DNA from: Bacillota bacterium
Lineage (GTDB): Bacteria; Bacillota; Dethiobacteria; DTU022; UBA8154
Assembly: GCA_012837615.1 (NCBI GenBank)
Contig: DUQX01000015.1
Span: forward strand, 1-35,365
Reading direction: 5' to 3'
Length of the DNA: 35,365 nt
Part shown: one piece after another, positions 18,056-28,886 of the stretch
How the letters are laid out: the number at the start of each line of letters is the position of its first letter
Position numbering within the stretch: the stretch's first letter is position 1
Notes under the pieces: generated by a model
What the model was told of the DNA's origin: nothing
What the model saw: the letters and a program-made list of their open reading frames with translations, nothing else
Databases searched by the model: none
Made by a program: the position numbers and the translations under genes

Positions 18056-18650
18056 GAATAATACACTTTCTCCCTTCTAGACTTATTTTCCCTTTAACAA
18101 ACAGCTGGATAGCTTTTGGGTAAAGACGATGCTCAACATCGTGAATACGCTGGTGCAAAGATTCCTCTGTATCATTATCGTAAACCGGTACGGCTTCCTG
18201 CAGTATAACCGGTCCCGTATCGAGGTTCTCGTCTACAAAATGTACAGTGCAACCGCTTACTTTTACCCCATATCTCAGCGCCTGGCCTACTCCTTCCAAC
18301 CCTGGGAATGAGGGTAAAAGCGAGGGATGTATATTCATTATTCTTCCCGGGAATGCACTAATAAAGACCGGCGAGAGCAGGCGCATGTACCCTGCAAGGA
18401 TAACCAGTCCTACATCCCTTTCCTTAATTAAAGAAATTACTGCACGGTCATAATCCTCTCTACCGGCATATTTTTTCGGATCCAAATAACAAGCCTCTAT
18501 CCGGTGCTTTCTGGCCCTCTCCAGTGCATAAGCGTCCTTCTTATCGCTGATCACCAATACCACCCGAGCATCGATCTCTCCTTTTTCTGTTCCATCAATA
18601 ATTGCCTGTAAATTGCTCCCGTTACCCGATGCAAGAACAGCAAGCTTCAT
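18045..18650 (-). CDS. purN: Phosphoribosylglycinamide formyltransferase
   Basis: The protein has 201 residues, typical of PurN. The ATG at 18650 gives the family start MKLAVLASGNGSNLQAI and has GGAGG 10 bases upstream; an ATG seven codons earlier is possible. The formyl-transfer motifs are intact: GYMRLLSPVF, NIHPSLLPSFPG and the aspartate in DTGPVI. It formylates GAR with 10-formyl-THF. It lies 27 bases after purM and overlaps purH. Confidence 0.96.
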   Translation of the reverse strand: MKLAVLASGNGSNLQAIIDGTEKGEIDARVVLVISDKKDAYALERARKHRIEACYLDPKKYAGREDYDRAVISLIKERDVGLVILAGYMRLLSPVFISAFPGRIMNIHPSLLPSFPGLEGVGQALRYGVKVSGCTVHFVDENLDTGPVILQEAVPVYDNDTEESLHQRIHDVEHRLYPKAIQLFVKGKISLEGRKCIIHER

Positions 18651-18677
18651 TTCCGGATTGCCTCCCCGCATACATTT

Positions 18678-19724
18678 TCACGATATTTCCACAAAAGCTT
18701 GTCTCCCGCGGTTTTCATCTATAAAACCAATCTCCCATGCTTTCCACCCGCTATTAATAATCCGGTTCATAACCTGTCCCGAAACCTGCGGTGAAACAGC
18801 TAGAACCATACCGATCCCCATGTTAAAAGTACGATACATCTCTTCCTCTTCCACCCTGCCCATTTCTTGAATAAAAGGAAATACCGGGGGGATCTCCCAG
18901 TTTGTTTTTTTGAGAACACCTTTCACTCCCGGAGGGAAAACACGCGGCAGGTTTAACTCCAGCCCCCCACCGGTAATATGAGCAATACCTTTAATCTCGA
19001 ACTCCCTTAACAGGGACAGTATAAGGGGTACATAGATTAACGTAGGGCGCAACAACTCCTCTCCAAGCGAACAACCCAGCCGGGGCAGAAAAAGATCCGG
19101 TTTCAGCCCGGCATGTTCAAATAATATTTTTCTTACCAGGGAAAAACCGTTGCTGTGCAGCCCGTTCGAAGCCAGACCGATGAGCCTGTCACCCGGCTTA
19201 ATACTATGGCCCGTAATTATTTTGTTTTTCTCCACTATACCAACGGCAAAACCGGCCAGGTCATATTCCCCGGGGGCATAAAAACCGGGCATCTCCGCCG
19301 TCTCGCCGCCGAGCAGCGCGCATCCGGCCATTTTGCAGCCTTCAACCACGCCGCCGATTATCTCTGTAACGCGCGTTGTTTCGAGCTTTCCCACGGCAAG
19401 ATAATCGAGGAAAAAGAGCGGCTCCGCCCCCTGGACAACCAAATCGTTTACACACATTGCTACAGCATCTATGCCTATAGTGTTGTGCTTGTCTAGCATA
19501 AAGGCCAGCTTTAATTTTGTTCCCACACCATCGGTAGCGGCAGCAAATACAGGTTCATTGTACCGGCTCATGTCCGGTTTAAAAAGCCCGGCGAACCCTC
19601 CGATTTGCGTCAAAACTTCTGGGCGAAAGGAGGAACGAACCAAATCTTTAATACTGCTAACTATCCTTTCTCCAGCTTCAATATCTACCCCCGCATTTTT
19701 ATAATTCAAAGTTTCTTCGTCCAT
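18678..19724 (-). CDS. purM: Phosphoribosylformylglycinamidine cyclo-ligase
   Basis: The protein has 348 residues. ATG 19724 has AAGGAG 7 bases upstream; a GTG two codons earlier is less likely. Family motifs include the N-terminal YKNAGVDIEAG, ATDGVGTKLKLA, LGGETAEMPG and HITGGGL. It uses ATP to close the imidazole ring, giving AIR. It follows purF by 11 bases. Confidence 0.97.
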   Translation of the reverse strand: MDEETLNYKNAGVDIEAGERIVSSIKDLVRSSFRPEVLTQIGGFAGLFKPDMSRYNEPVFAAATDGVGTKLKLAFMLDKHNTIGIDAVAMCVNDLVVQGAEPLFFLDYLAVGKLETTRVTEIIGGVVEGCKMAGCALLGGETAEMPGFYAPGEYDLAGFAVGIVEKNKIITGHSIKPGDRLIGLASNGLHSNGFSLVRKILFEHAGLKPDLFLPRLGCSLGEELLRPTLIYVPLILSLLREFEIKGIAHITGGGLELNLPRVFPPGVKGVLKKTNWEIPPVFPFIQEMGRVEEEEMYRTFNMGIGMVLAVSPQVSGQVMNRIINSGWKAWEIGFIDENRGRQAFVEIS

Positions 19725-19735
19725 GGACACACTCC

Positions 19736-21178
19736 TTAAATAGGATATTTCCCGGAAAAGCAGGCCAGGCAGAGATCCTCTTCGGGAAGTTCCACGGAAT
19801 CCAGCATTCCCTGCCTGCTCAGATACCCCAGCGAGGTAGCTCCAATTTCCCGGCGAATCTCCTCTAGCTCTCGTTTGGAAGCTATAAGTTCCTCATAAGT
19901 CGAAATATCTATCCCGTAATAACAGGGTGCAATTACCGGCGATGAACTAATACGCAGATGGACCTCTTTTGCTCCTGCTTTAAAAAACATATTTACCAGT
20001 TTTTTGCTGGTTGTTCCCCTCACAATAGAGTCATCGACTATTACTACCCTCTTCCCTTGCACCAATTTTTGCACAGGGTTCAGCTTCAACTGTACTCCTA
20101 AGCTGCGTATTTCCTGCCCGGACTGGATAAAAGTACGGCCTATATAACGGTTTTTTATCAGCCCCATCTCGTAAGGAAGCCCCATCTCTTCAGCATAACC
20201 GGCTGCCGCTGCCAGGCTTGAATCCGGAACACCTGTTATAATATCCGCGCTGACAGGCTGCTCCCGGGCCAGCTGCCGCCCCAACTTTTTGCGCACAAGA
20301 TGGACATTTCTTCCCTGGATATTGCTATCCGGGCGGGAAAAATAAATATATTCAAAAATGCAAAGAGCAACCCGGCTAGAAGGCAAAATTTGTTTGCCTT
20401 CTAAGCCGTTTTTGTTAATCACAACCATTTCTCCGGGATTGACATCCCTGATTATCTCAGCACCAATCGTATCAAAAGCGCAGGTTTCTGAAGCCAGTAC
20501 ATAGTAACCATTCCAGCTCCCCAGGGATAAAGGTCTTACACCAAATGGATCCCGGACACCCACCAGGCTATCTTCCGTTAAAAAAACAAAAGAATAAGCA
20601 CCCCTTAAAACAGGCAAAACTGCCTCCAGGGAAGTTCTCAGATCGCGGTATCCGCAACGGGCAACAAGATGCATAACAAGTTCACTGTCAGTTGTTGTCT
20701 GAAAGATCGAGCCTTCTTTTTCCAATCGGCCTCTTAGCTCGTCCGCGTTAACCAGGTTACCGTTATGGGCAACCGCCAGCTGTCCATGGCGATAGCTTAT
20801 AAGCAGCGGCTGGGCATTTTCAGTAAACCCGCCGCCGGCAGTAGAATAGCGTACATGCCCGATAGCGGAAACAGCCGGAATACCTTCCAGCTCCGGATTA
20901 TGTGAAAATACTTCGGAAACCAACCCGTTACCCTTTTTTAAATGGATAGATCCCCCATCACTTATGGCAATTCCTGCACTTTCCTGGCCGCGATGCTGGA
21001 GGGCAAGAAGGGCATAAGTTGAAACCCTGGACAAATCCTCACCAGGGGCATAGATCCCAAATACTCCGCAGGCTTCCTCTATTTTATCTTGTGCGCACCT
21101 CAAATAAGGTTGAGTATTGCGAGAAAATCCTGATCCAAACCCTGCCGTTTCCAGCGCCATGATGAACACCACCCTCAT
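19736..21178 (-). CDS. purF: Amidophosphoribosyltransferase, 4Fe-4S type
   Basis: The protein has 480 residues from ATG 21178, which is preceded by GGAAGGA at 6 bases. About 36 residues precede C37 of ACGVFGIYA; in B. subtilis-type PurF such a propeptide is removed to expose the catalytic cysteine, here probably C37. The cluster-ligand region is seen in CIFEYIYFSRPDS and the closing CLAC, so this is the iron-sulfur form. The PRPP-binding motif VVIVDDSIVRGTT is intact. The propeptide is longer than the 11 residues of B. subtilis; a start at M7 (21160) would shorten it. It commits PRPP to purine synthesis. Confidence 0.96.
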   Translation of the reverse strand: MRVVFIMALETAGFGSGFSRNTQPYLRCAQDKIEEACGVFGIYAPGEDLSRVSTYALLALQHRGQESAGIAISDGGSIHLKKGNGLVSEVFSHNPELEGIPAVSAIGHVRYSTAGGGFTENAQPLLISYRHGQLAVAHNGNLVNADELRGRLEKEGSIFQTTTDSELVMHLVARCGYRDLRTSLEAVLPVLRGAYSFVFLTEDSLVGVRDPFGVRPLSLGSWNGYYVLASETCAFDTIGAEIIRDVNPGEMVVINKNGLEGKQILPSSRVALCIFEYIYFSRPDSNIQGRNVHLVRKKLGRQLAREQPVSADIITGVPDSSLAAAAGYAEEMGLPYEMGLIKNRYIGRTFIQSGQEIRSLGVQLKLNPVQKLVQGKRVVIVDDSIVRGTTSKKLVNMFFKAGAKEVHLRISSSPVIAPCYYGIDISTYEELIASKRELEEIRREIGATSLGYLSRQGMLDSVELPEEDLCLACFSGKYPI

Positions 21179-21400
21179 TTGTAATCCTTCCGGCCTACCA
21201 GAACTTCCTTCATAAGCTTCCGTGATATTTCCCGGACTTTTATGCAAACTCTCTTACCCATCTTCTTCACAGAAGCTGCATCTCAATAACACATATATCG
21301 GGTGAGAGCTCATCGCCTGGTAGCATCCGTCCTTATTATACTATCGAATAAAAACCTCATATTTTTTTGGGTTTCCTCCTTAAATTTCTTAACATTGGGC

Positions 21401-21925
21401 TTATACTTCTATTTCCCCAGGCTTATAATCCCTGTAACCTGTTTTCTGCAACCTTTCGTTTTTCTCCCGGACCTTTTCGGCAAGTTCCTTTTTAAAGGAG
21501 ATAATTTTTTCCCTAACAGCAGGCTCATGAACGCCGATAATCTGTGCTGCAAGAATACCGGCATTATACGCCCCGTCAACTGCTACGGTAGCAACAGGAA
21601 TTCCCCTCGGCATCTGTACCATAGCATAAAGAGCATCTGTTCCCCCGATAGGGGAACTGCTCAAGGGAACAGCGATAACCGGAAGAGGGGTCAAAGCAGC
21701 AATAATCCCTGCCAGATGGGCCGCGCCCCCGGCTCCGGCGATAATTACCTGCAAACCCCTGCCGGCAGCATTTCTGGCGAAATCCGCTGTTTCTTCTGGC
21801 AAACGGTGAGCGGAAAGAATCTGAACCTCAAAGGGCAGTCCGAATCTTTCCAGTGCTTTCAACGAAGCGGACATCACCGGCAAATCCGAATCGCTGCCCA
21901 TTACTACGCTTACTTTTACCGACAT
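21401..21925 (-). CDS. purE: N5-carboxyaminoimidazole ribonucleotide mutase
   Basis: The protein has 174 residues, normal for class I PurE. VVMGSDSDLPVM, SAHRLPE and AGAGGAAHLAG are the CAIR-binding motifs. Class I enzymes use N5-CAIR made by PurK, but purK is not in the window. The gene lies 45 bases after guaA on the same strand. A 222-base gap to purF contains no gene I can support. Confidence 0.95.
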   Translation of the reverse strand: MSVKVSVVMGSDSDLPVMSASLKALERFGLPFEVQILSAHRLPEETADFARNAAGRGLQVIIAGAGGAAHLAGIIAALTPLPVIAVPLSSSPIGGTDALYAMVQMPRGIPVATVAVDGAYNAGILAAQIIGVHEPAVREKIISFKKELAEKVREKNERLQKTGYRDYKPGEIEV

Positions 21926-21970
21926 GACAACCTCCTATAATAAAACTGCAATTACACAATCTATTTTAAC

Positions 21971-23509
21971 TCATTCCCACTCAATCGTCGATGGGGGTTT
22001 TGACGTCAAATCGTAGACAAAACGGTTTACTTCAGGAATTTCATTTACCAACCTGTTTGAGATAATCCCCAGCACCTCGTAAGGAATGGGATACCAATCG
22101 GCAGTCATTCCATCCCGGCTGGCAACCGCGCGCAATACTATAGTATGCGCATAAGTACGGCGATCGCCTTTAACCCCCACGCTGAAGATATCCGGCAAAA
22201 CAGCAAAGGCCTGCCAGATATCTCGGTAAAGACCCGCTTTTTTAATTTCTTCCACGACAATATGATCCGCTTCCCTTAGAATAGCAAGTTTTTCCCGGGT
22301 AACCTCACCGAGAACCCGCACTGCCAGCCCTGGCCCGGGAAAGGGGTGTCTAAAGACTATTTCTTCCGGCAACCCCAGCTCTAGCGCTACCCTACGAACC
22401 TCGTCTTTAAACAGGTATTTCAGCGGTTCAATTAAAGAAAAGCGCATATCTTCAGGTAGCCCGCCCACATTATGATGCGATTTGATCACGTCACCTGTAG
22501 CTGTACTGCTCTCAATTATATCAGGATAAAGGGTGCCCTGGACTAAGAAGTCAATAGCTCCTAATTTTTCCGCCTCTCGTTCAAAAACGCGAATAAAATG
22601 GTTTCCAATAATTTTTCTCTTCTGTTCGGGGTCTGTAACCCCCCGCAGAAGCTTCAGAAACTCATCAGCCGCATCTACAGCTACAATCTCCATCTTGAAT
22701 CGCTCTCTGAAAGTAGTAAGAACATACTCTTTTTCCCCTTTGCGCAGCAGGCCATTGTCAACAAAAATACAGGTCAGCCTTTCCCCCAGCGCACGATGCG
22801 CCAGCATGGCAGCAACCGACGAATCGATCCCTCCGCTTAAACCGCAGACCGCGCTTCCATCAGCTCCAGCCTTTTCTTTGATCTCTGCGATACTGTTTTT
22901 CACGAAGTTTCCCATTGTCCAATTTCCGGAAAAGTGGCATATTTTTTCTAGAAAATTTTTTAAAACAATATCCCCCTGCCGCGTACAAAATACTTCGGGG
23001 TGGAGCTGTAAACCGTAAAACTTTCTGGAATCATCCCCTATTCCCACCATAATATTTTTACTTTGAAGAAGGATCTTAAATCCCGGTGGAGCTTTAGCAA
23101 CCCGGTCTCCACAGCTTATCCGCGCGTAAAACTCTTTATCCAAACCGGTGAAGATGCCTTCTTTCCCCTCCAAAACTGAAAGAGCTGTATTCCCACACTC
23201 CTCAATGTCGGCTCGGATGACCGTCCCTCCCAAATCCAGAGTCATAAGCTGCATTCCGTAGCAAATCCCCAGGACGGGAATATTCAGCGTGTACAAACGA
23301 GAATCGCAACGCGGAGCATTATCCGTATAAATACTGGCTGTCCCCCCGGAAAAAATAAGAGCGGAAGGTTTTGCCCTTAGCAAATCATCAAAAGAAATAT
23401 TATAAGGCATTATTTCACAATAAACCTGAAGCTCTCTAACCCTGCGGGCAATTAACTGCGTATACCCTCCCCCAAAGTCCAGTATAATCACCTTTTCAAA
23501 TGTTTTCAT
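21971..23509 (-). CDS. guaA: GMP synthase (glutamine-hydrolysing)
   Basis: The protein has 512 residues. The glutaminase domain has the catalytic C83 in GICYGMQ and H170/E172 in LHPE. The synthetase domain has the PP-loop SGGIDSS (225-231), and the C-terminal dimerisation part ends in SKPPSTIEWE. Small departures from the usual form are DFGGGYTQ (for DFGSQYTQ) and SCGD for SHGD. It converts XMP to GMP. Its position ahead of purE suggests it opens the purine operon, with the groEL terminator behind it as the upstream border. Confidence 0.97.
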   Translation of the reverse strand: MKTFEKVIILDFGGGYTQLIARRVRELQVYCEIMPYNISFDDLLRAKPSALIFSGGTASIYTDNAPRCDSRLYTLNIPVLGICYGMQLMTLDLGGTVIRADIEECGNTALSVLEGKEGIFTGLDKEFYARISCGDRVAKAPPGFKILLQSKNIMVGIGDDSRKFYGLQLHPEVFCTRQGDIVLKNFLEKICHFSGNWTMGNFVKNSIAEIKEKAGADGSAVCGLSGGIDSSVAAMLAHRALGERLTCIFVDNGLLRKGEKEYVLTTFRERFKMEIVAVDAADEFLKLLRGVTDPEQKRKIIGNHFIRVFEREAEKLGAIDFLVQGTLYPDIIESSTATGDVIKSHHNVGGLPEDMRFSLIEPLKYLFKDEVRRVALELGLPEEIVFRHPFPGPGLAVRVLGEVTREKLAILREADHIVVEEIKKAGLYRDIWQAFAVLPDIFSVGVKGDRRTYAHTIVLRAVASRDGMTADWYPIPYEVLGIISNRLVNEIPEVNRFVYDLTSKPPSTIEWE

Positions 23510-23525
23510 ATCCTTCTCCCTGCCT

Positions 23526-23560
23526 ATTCTTTACCCAGTAACGATTCTTTACCAGGTGAC
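23526..23560 (-). repeat. Tandem 17-18-base direct repeat ahead of guaA
   Basis: ATTCTTTACCCAGTAAC (23526-23542) and GATTCTTTACCAGGTGAC (23543-23560) lie head to tail 17-51 bases upstream of the guaA start. Both contain ATTCTTTACC followed by a GTNAC end. They could be a regulator site pair; no known purine operator is recognised. Confidence 0.5.
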
Positions 23561-23630
23561 GACCAACTGTATTTCGACAAAGTTAAATAGATTTCCTTCC
23601 AGCTTAATATCCTTTTATTTTTTTAAAATG

Positions 23631-23665
23631 AAAAAGGGGCGGTCCCTCCGGGACAGCCCCTTTTT
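23631..23665. terminator. Strong intrinsic terminator after groEL
   Basis: AAAAAGGGGC-G-GTCCC pairs with GGGAC-A-GCCCCTTTTT over a 3-base loop (TCC). It is symmetric, with T-runs on both sides, and lies 8 bases beyond the groEL stop. Confidence 0.9.
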
Positions 23666-23672
23666 CACGCCT

Positions 23673-25322
<1,650 letters not shown>

Positions 25323-25374
25323 TCAATATAATCATAAGTAATCGCTCTGGTTTTTAAACGGTTAAGCATTACGC

Positions 25375-25662
25375 TTAGGAAAAGACACCTAAAATATCGT
25401 CTTGACGTAAAATAAGGTATTCCTCCCCTTCAATCTTAATCTCAGTACCGGCGTACTTCGAATAAACCACTTTGTCGCCTTCTTTTACATCCATTTGAAC
25501 CCTTGTCCCGTCATCAAGTATTCTACCCGGGCCTACTGCAATTACTTCGCCCTCCTGGGGTTTTTCCTTGGCTTTATCGGGAAGAACAATACCGGTGCTT
25601 GTCTTTTCCTCCTTTTCCAGAACTTTGATAATTACTCTGTCCCCTAAAGGTTTCAGATTCAT
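25375..25662 (-). CDS. groES: 10-kDa chaperonin GroES
   Basis: The protein has 95 residues. ATG 25662 lies 9 bases after AAAGGAGG; the frame is open further upstream, through the CIRCE and promoter region, so only this start is credible. It begins [14 protein letters not shown], and the mobile-loop [20 protein letters not shown] is present. It caps the GroEL ring. Control is by the CIRCE operator upstream. Confidence 0.97.
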   Translation of the reverse strand: MNLKPLGDRVIIKVLEKEEKTSTGIVLPDKAKEKPQEGEVIAVGPGRILDDGTRVQMDVKEGDKVVYSKYAGTEIKIEGEEYLILRQDDILGVFS

Positions 25663-25703
25663 ACATGGATACCTCCTTTGAATGTTTATAGCTTTTACTA
25701 TTG

Positions 25704-25730
25704 TTAGCACTCCCTTTAAGTGAGTGCTAA
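25704..25730 (-). promoter_or_regulatory. CIRCE operator (HrcA binding site)
   Basis: TTAGCACTC, 9 bases, GAGTGCTAA: a perfect match to the consensus inverted repeat. It lies 42 bases upstream of groES and just downstream of the -10 box, so HrcA bound here would block transcription. hrcA itself is not in the window. Confidence 0.97.
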
Positions 25731-25740
25731 TTACATAAAT

Positions 25741-25770
25741 ATAATACACAAGATTTATCCGAAGAAGCAA
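25741..25770 (-). promoter_or_regulatory. groESL promoter
   Basis: On the minus strand TTGCTT (25770-25765) and TATTAT (25746-25741) are separated by 18 bases, and the CIRCE element follows about 10 bases further on. The spacing and position fit a sigma-A promoter. Confidence 0.65.
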
Positions 25771-25789
25771 ATCAAGCTCATACCAAAAA

Positions 25790-26255
25790 AGGGCCTTTAC
25801 AGCATAATATCATCCTGTTCTTAATATATTTCCTTTTAATTCTCCTTTTTCCTTAATATTTCTTAATATGATCATATTATTTCCTGCTCCCAAAAAAAAT
25901 ATGCTCTCCAGCAGCTATTTTAGCTACCATGCACGGGAATATTTTAAAGCAACGTATGCAATTAATGGAACCGCAAATACATTTAAAAAAACAAAAACGG
26001 ATCCGGCACATGCCTGAACCGCTTTAAGTTATTAGCCCCCTTTGCTGCCTTTAGACTGCGGGATTATTTTAATACAATTTCCTTTATGACTACCAGGAGA
26101 ACAACACATACCAGGTACCTTTGAGTCCAATAAATAGATTGACTTAACCTGCACAGCATGGAAATAACTAACCGGGCAAGTACGCGGAATAGTTTTACTA
26201 TTCAAGCTCGGTAGATTTGCGTTATTTAACACCGGCTTTAGAGTTTAACAGTCGC
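25790..26255. other. AT-rich stretch with no supported gene
   Basis: About 465 bases between the groESL promoter and mogA. Short open frames occur (a 66-codon one at 26032-26232 minus, a 49-codon one from 25868 plus), but neither has a ribosome site. The only structure seen is a perfect 7-base inverted repeat GAATAGT/ACTATTC (26187-26203), without a T-run, some 50-70 bases after the mogA stop. Confidence 0.5.
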
Positions 26256-26771
26256 TTATTCTATGTTGCCACAATCGCCAACCTTCCCCTGCAGCAGCTC
26301 GAGAGCGTGAGGCAATGCTGGTTGAATCGCCTCCAGGCATTCCCTAACCGCCTTTGGACTTCCGGGAAGGTTAACAATAAGCGTACTGCCTCTGATACCA
26401 CACACAGCCCGTGAAATCATTGCATGGGGGGTCTTTTTGAGGCTTTCCATGCGCATAACCTCAGACATTCCGGGTACTTCTTTGTCGATAACCTCCTTCG
26501 TGGCTTCAGGGGTGAAATCCCTCGGGGCAAGCCCTGTCCCACCAGTTGTAAATATTATGGAAGATGCCAGCTCATCGGCCATCCTTATCAGCTCTTTTTT
26601 TAGCAGCTCCTTGTCATCGGCTACTAACGCAAATTCTGCCACTTCCCAACCCAGTGACTGAGCGATCTCTATAATTACTTTACCGCTGATGTCTTCCCTC
26701 TCGCCCTTTGCGCCGCGATCACTGACGGTTATAACAGAAACCCGTATCCGGGACATATCCTGCTTTTCCAA
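26256..26771 (-). CDS. mogA: Molybdopterin adenylyltransferase (MogA/MoaB family)
   Basis: The protein has 171 residues. TTG 26771 is chosen because AGGAGG lies 9 bases upstream; the in-frame ATG five codons later is too far. The MoCF domain shows [36 protein letters not shown] and NLPGSPKAV, the molybdopterin-binding motifs. It adenylylates molybdopterin before metal insertion by MoeA. It lies 26 bases after the MoeA-PBP fusion, within the same transcription unit. Confidence 0.92.
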   Translation of the reverse strand: MEKQDMSRIRVSVITVSDRGAKGEREDISGKVIIEIAQSLGWEVAEFALVADDKELLKKELIRMADELASSIIFTTGGTGLAPRDFTPEATKEVIDKEVPGMSEVMRMESLKKTPHAMISRAVCGIRGSTLIVNLPGSPKAVRECLEAIQPALPHALELLQGKVGDCGNIE

Positions 26772-26797
26772 GGCAAATATCCTCCTTCCTTTAAGAT

Positions 26798-28729
26798 CTA
26801 ACTATTATCAGAATGAGAGCGCCAGACAATCTCACCGCTACGGGTTAAATCATAGCCTCCCATTCTTTCAACTGCTTTACGAAAAGCATCCGACCCTATT
26901 ACTTCCAAAAGAGCCCCGCATTTTGGGGAATTATAAAATGATACGGGAACAGCCAGTTCATAAGACTCTCTTGCAAGAGGAACAAATTCCAGCCCGAGAG
27001 CTTCTGCTGCAGCACGAATTCCCAGTCCGGCATCAGCACTTCCAGCCTTCACGGCTGCAGCAACAGAAAGGTGGTTGTATTCTTCTCTTTCGTAACCGGT
27101 AATATCAGCTGGGCTAATACCCTTTCTTTTTAGCATAAAATCGAGGTAAAGCCGGGTGCCGGCGCCCTTTTGGCGGTTGACAAAAACTATATTCCCTCCG
27201 GCGAGATCTTCTATGCTGGTAATCTTACCCCTATTTTTCTTTTCCAGCATGAGACCGAGCTCTCTTTGTGCCAGATGGACAAGTACTAGTTCCATTTCGG
27301 GAAGATATCGCTTCAGATAGGGAATATTATAAAGGCCGCTCTCTTCGTCAAGCAAGTGAATGCCTGCCAAATGGGTCTCACCTCTTTTTAAGGCCATTAT
27401 TCCTCCCATGCTCCCTAAATGCGCCGAGGAAAGGGTATAATCATATCGCTTTTTCAGATGGTCCGAGAGGATATCGAGGCTTAGATCATGGCTTCCCAGA
27501 CATACAATGGTATTTTCTATTTCTACCCTGGCACGCCATAGCTCCACCTGGATTTCTTCACCGGGTTCAATACCTTCCTTGTTCTGGGATATCGTTGTAA
27601 CCCCGTCAGCGCGCACCAACGACATACTGACCCCCGATCCTCGTGGTAAAGGAGTAGCAACAAATTTGTCCTCTACTTTGCCCATTTTTAATCGCAGATA
27701 CTCCTCCTCTTTCAGAGAAGAAAGCACGCGGCGGGAACTGTACGACTTTAGAACAGTCCGTTTTGGCGGAGTCTGTTTCTGCCAACGGTAAAGAAAAGGC
27801 TTAACAAAAAGCTCCAGGGCAACATAAGCAGCAACCGGGTAACCGGGAAGGCCAACTACCGGGATGGAACCAATCATCGCCAGGATAACCGGTTTTCCCG
27901 GTTTAATCGCCACACCGTGAATAAGTACCTCGCCAAGCTTATCCAAAACTTTTACCGTAAAATCTTTACGGCCTGCGGAAGAACCGGCGCTAATTAATAT
28001 CAGATCGCTTTCTTCAGCCGCCTTCAGAAGAACCTCTTCCAGGCGATCGGAATCATCCCTTATGATAGGAAATCTTTTAGGTTGAGCACCCCATTCCCGG
28101 ACAGCAGCGGAAAAAACATGGGAATTGGATTCAATAATTTGTCCGGGCTGTGGTTCCCCCGGGGGCTCGATTAGTTCAGAGCCGGTTGGTATTAAAGATA
28201 CCCGGGGTTTCCTCAGAACGTTCAACTTAAAAATCCCGCCGTTCAGCAATGCCCCCAGGTCAAAAGGCCTCAGGCGATGATAGGACGGCAAGATCATCTC
28301 TGTAGCCACAATATCCTCGCCAATAGAGCGAACATGCTGCCAGGGTGCGGCAGGTTCCCTAATTTCTATTACATCGGGCCTTTCTTTATCCGGGAAAAAT
28401 ACATCTTCGATCATAATCACGGCATCGCACCCGGGCGGCAAGCTTCCCCCGGTATCTATGTAAAAGGCGTTTTCTTCCAGACGGAGTCTAAGCGGAGTTG
28501 TAGCAGTCGCTCCAAATGTATCCGAAGACTTTACGGCAATACCATCCATAGCAGCAGCATGGTAATGCGGAGAGGAAAGCCGTGCAAAAACAGGTTCGGC
28601 AGTAACCCTCCCCGCTGCCTCAAAAACAGCGATTTCTTCTACTCCGGGTTCTTTTTTTAATGCGGCGTTCCAAAATATTTCCTGTGCTTTAGATAGTGAG
28701 GTGTTACTTAGATAGATTTTTCTTTTCAA
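26798..28729 (-). CDS. MoeA fused to a periplasmic-binding-protein-like domain
   Basis: The protein has about 643 residues. The first ~400 are a MoeA molybdotransferase: [44 protein letters not shown] and [12 protein letters not shown]. The last ~220 are a PBP-like domain of the COG1910 type ([49 protein letters not shown]), a known fusion thought to bind molybdate/tungstate or a similar ligand. A TTG start at 28729 is preferred since ATGGAGG lies 8 bases upstream; ATGs at 28750 and 28744 are alternatives. It lies downstream of a second moeA, so two metal specificities are possible; that is inference. Confidence 0.9.
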   Translation of the reverse strand: MKRKIYLSNTSLSKAQEIFWNAALKKEPGVEEIAVFEAAGRVTAEPVFARLSSPHYHAAAMDGIAVKSSDTFGATATTPLRLRLEENAFYIDTGGSLPPGCDAVIMIEDVFFPDKERPDVIEIREPAAPWQHVRSIGEDIVATEMILPSYHRLRPFDLGALLNGGIFKLNVLRKPRVSLIPTGSELIEPPGEPQPGQIIESNSHVFSAAVREWGAQPKRFPIIRDDSDRLEEVLLKAAEESDLILISAGSSAGRKDFTVKVLDKLGEVLIHGVAIKPGKPVILAMIGSIPVVGLPGYPVAAYVALELFVKPFLYRWQKQTPPKRTVLKSYSSRRVLSSLKEEEYLRLKMGKVEDKFVATPLPRGSGVSMSLVRADGVTTISQNKEGIEPGEEIQVELWRARVEIENTIVCLGSHDLSLDILSDHLKKRYDYTLSSAHLGSMGGIMALKRGETHLAGIHLLDEESGLYNIPYLKRYLPEMELVLVHLAQRELGLMLEKKNRGKITSIEDLAGGNIVFVNRQKGAGTRLYLDFMLKRKGISPADITGYEREEYNHLSVAAAVKAGSADAGLGIRAAAEALGLEFVPLARESYELAVPVSFYNSPKCGALLEVIGSDAFRKAVERMGGYDLTRSGEIVWRSHSDNS

Positions 28730-28886
28730 ATTTGTAACCTCCATTACCATGGATAAGAATCCCTGCAATAACGGCTTAGGACAATACCTGCCCCGCCAGG
28801 CAAGAGGGCTAGGGCAGAACCCAAATCTTTCGGCCCTGACCTGAGGGTAGACTTCACCCTACAAACAGTATATTCTACAGCGGTAT
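28730..28886 (-). other. Possible structured leader between the two moeA genes
   Basis: The 157-base gap between the moeA stop and the chosen MoeA-PBP start is GC-rich relative to other gaps. On the minus strand AGGGT-GAAGTCT-ACCCT forms a 5-bp hairpin, and a CTGCCC/GGGCAG pair encloses another loop. A known Moco riboswitch could not be matched. I see no open reading frame. Confidence 0.35.

Noticed and set aside
25868-26017. 49-codon plus-strand frame in the groES-mogA gap
   Set aside because: No ribosome site and low-complexity Lys/Thr-rich end.
26032-26232. 66-codon minus-strand frame after mogA
   Set aside because: GTG start without ribosome site, no family resemblance; kept as non-coding.
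28769-28886. Cobalamin or Moco riboswitch in the moeA gap
   Set aside because: The conserved cobalamin box and the Moco aptamer blocks could not be found; only generic hairpins remain.
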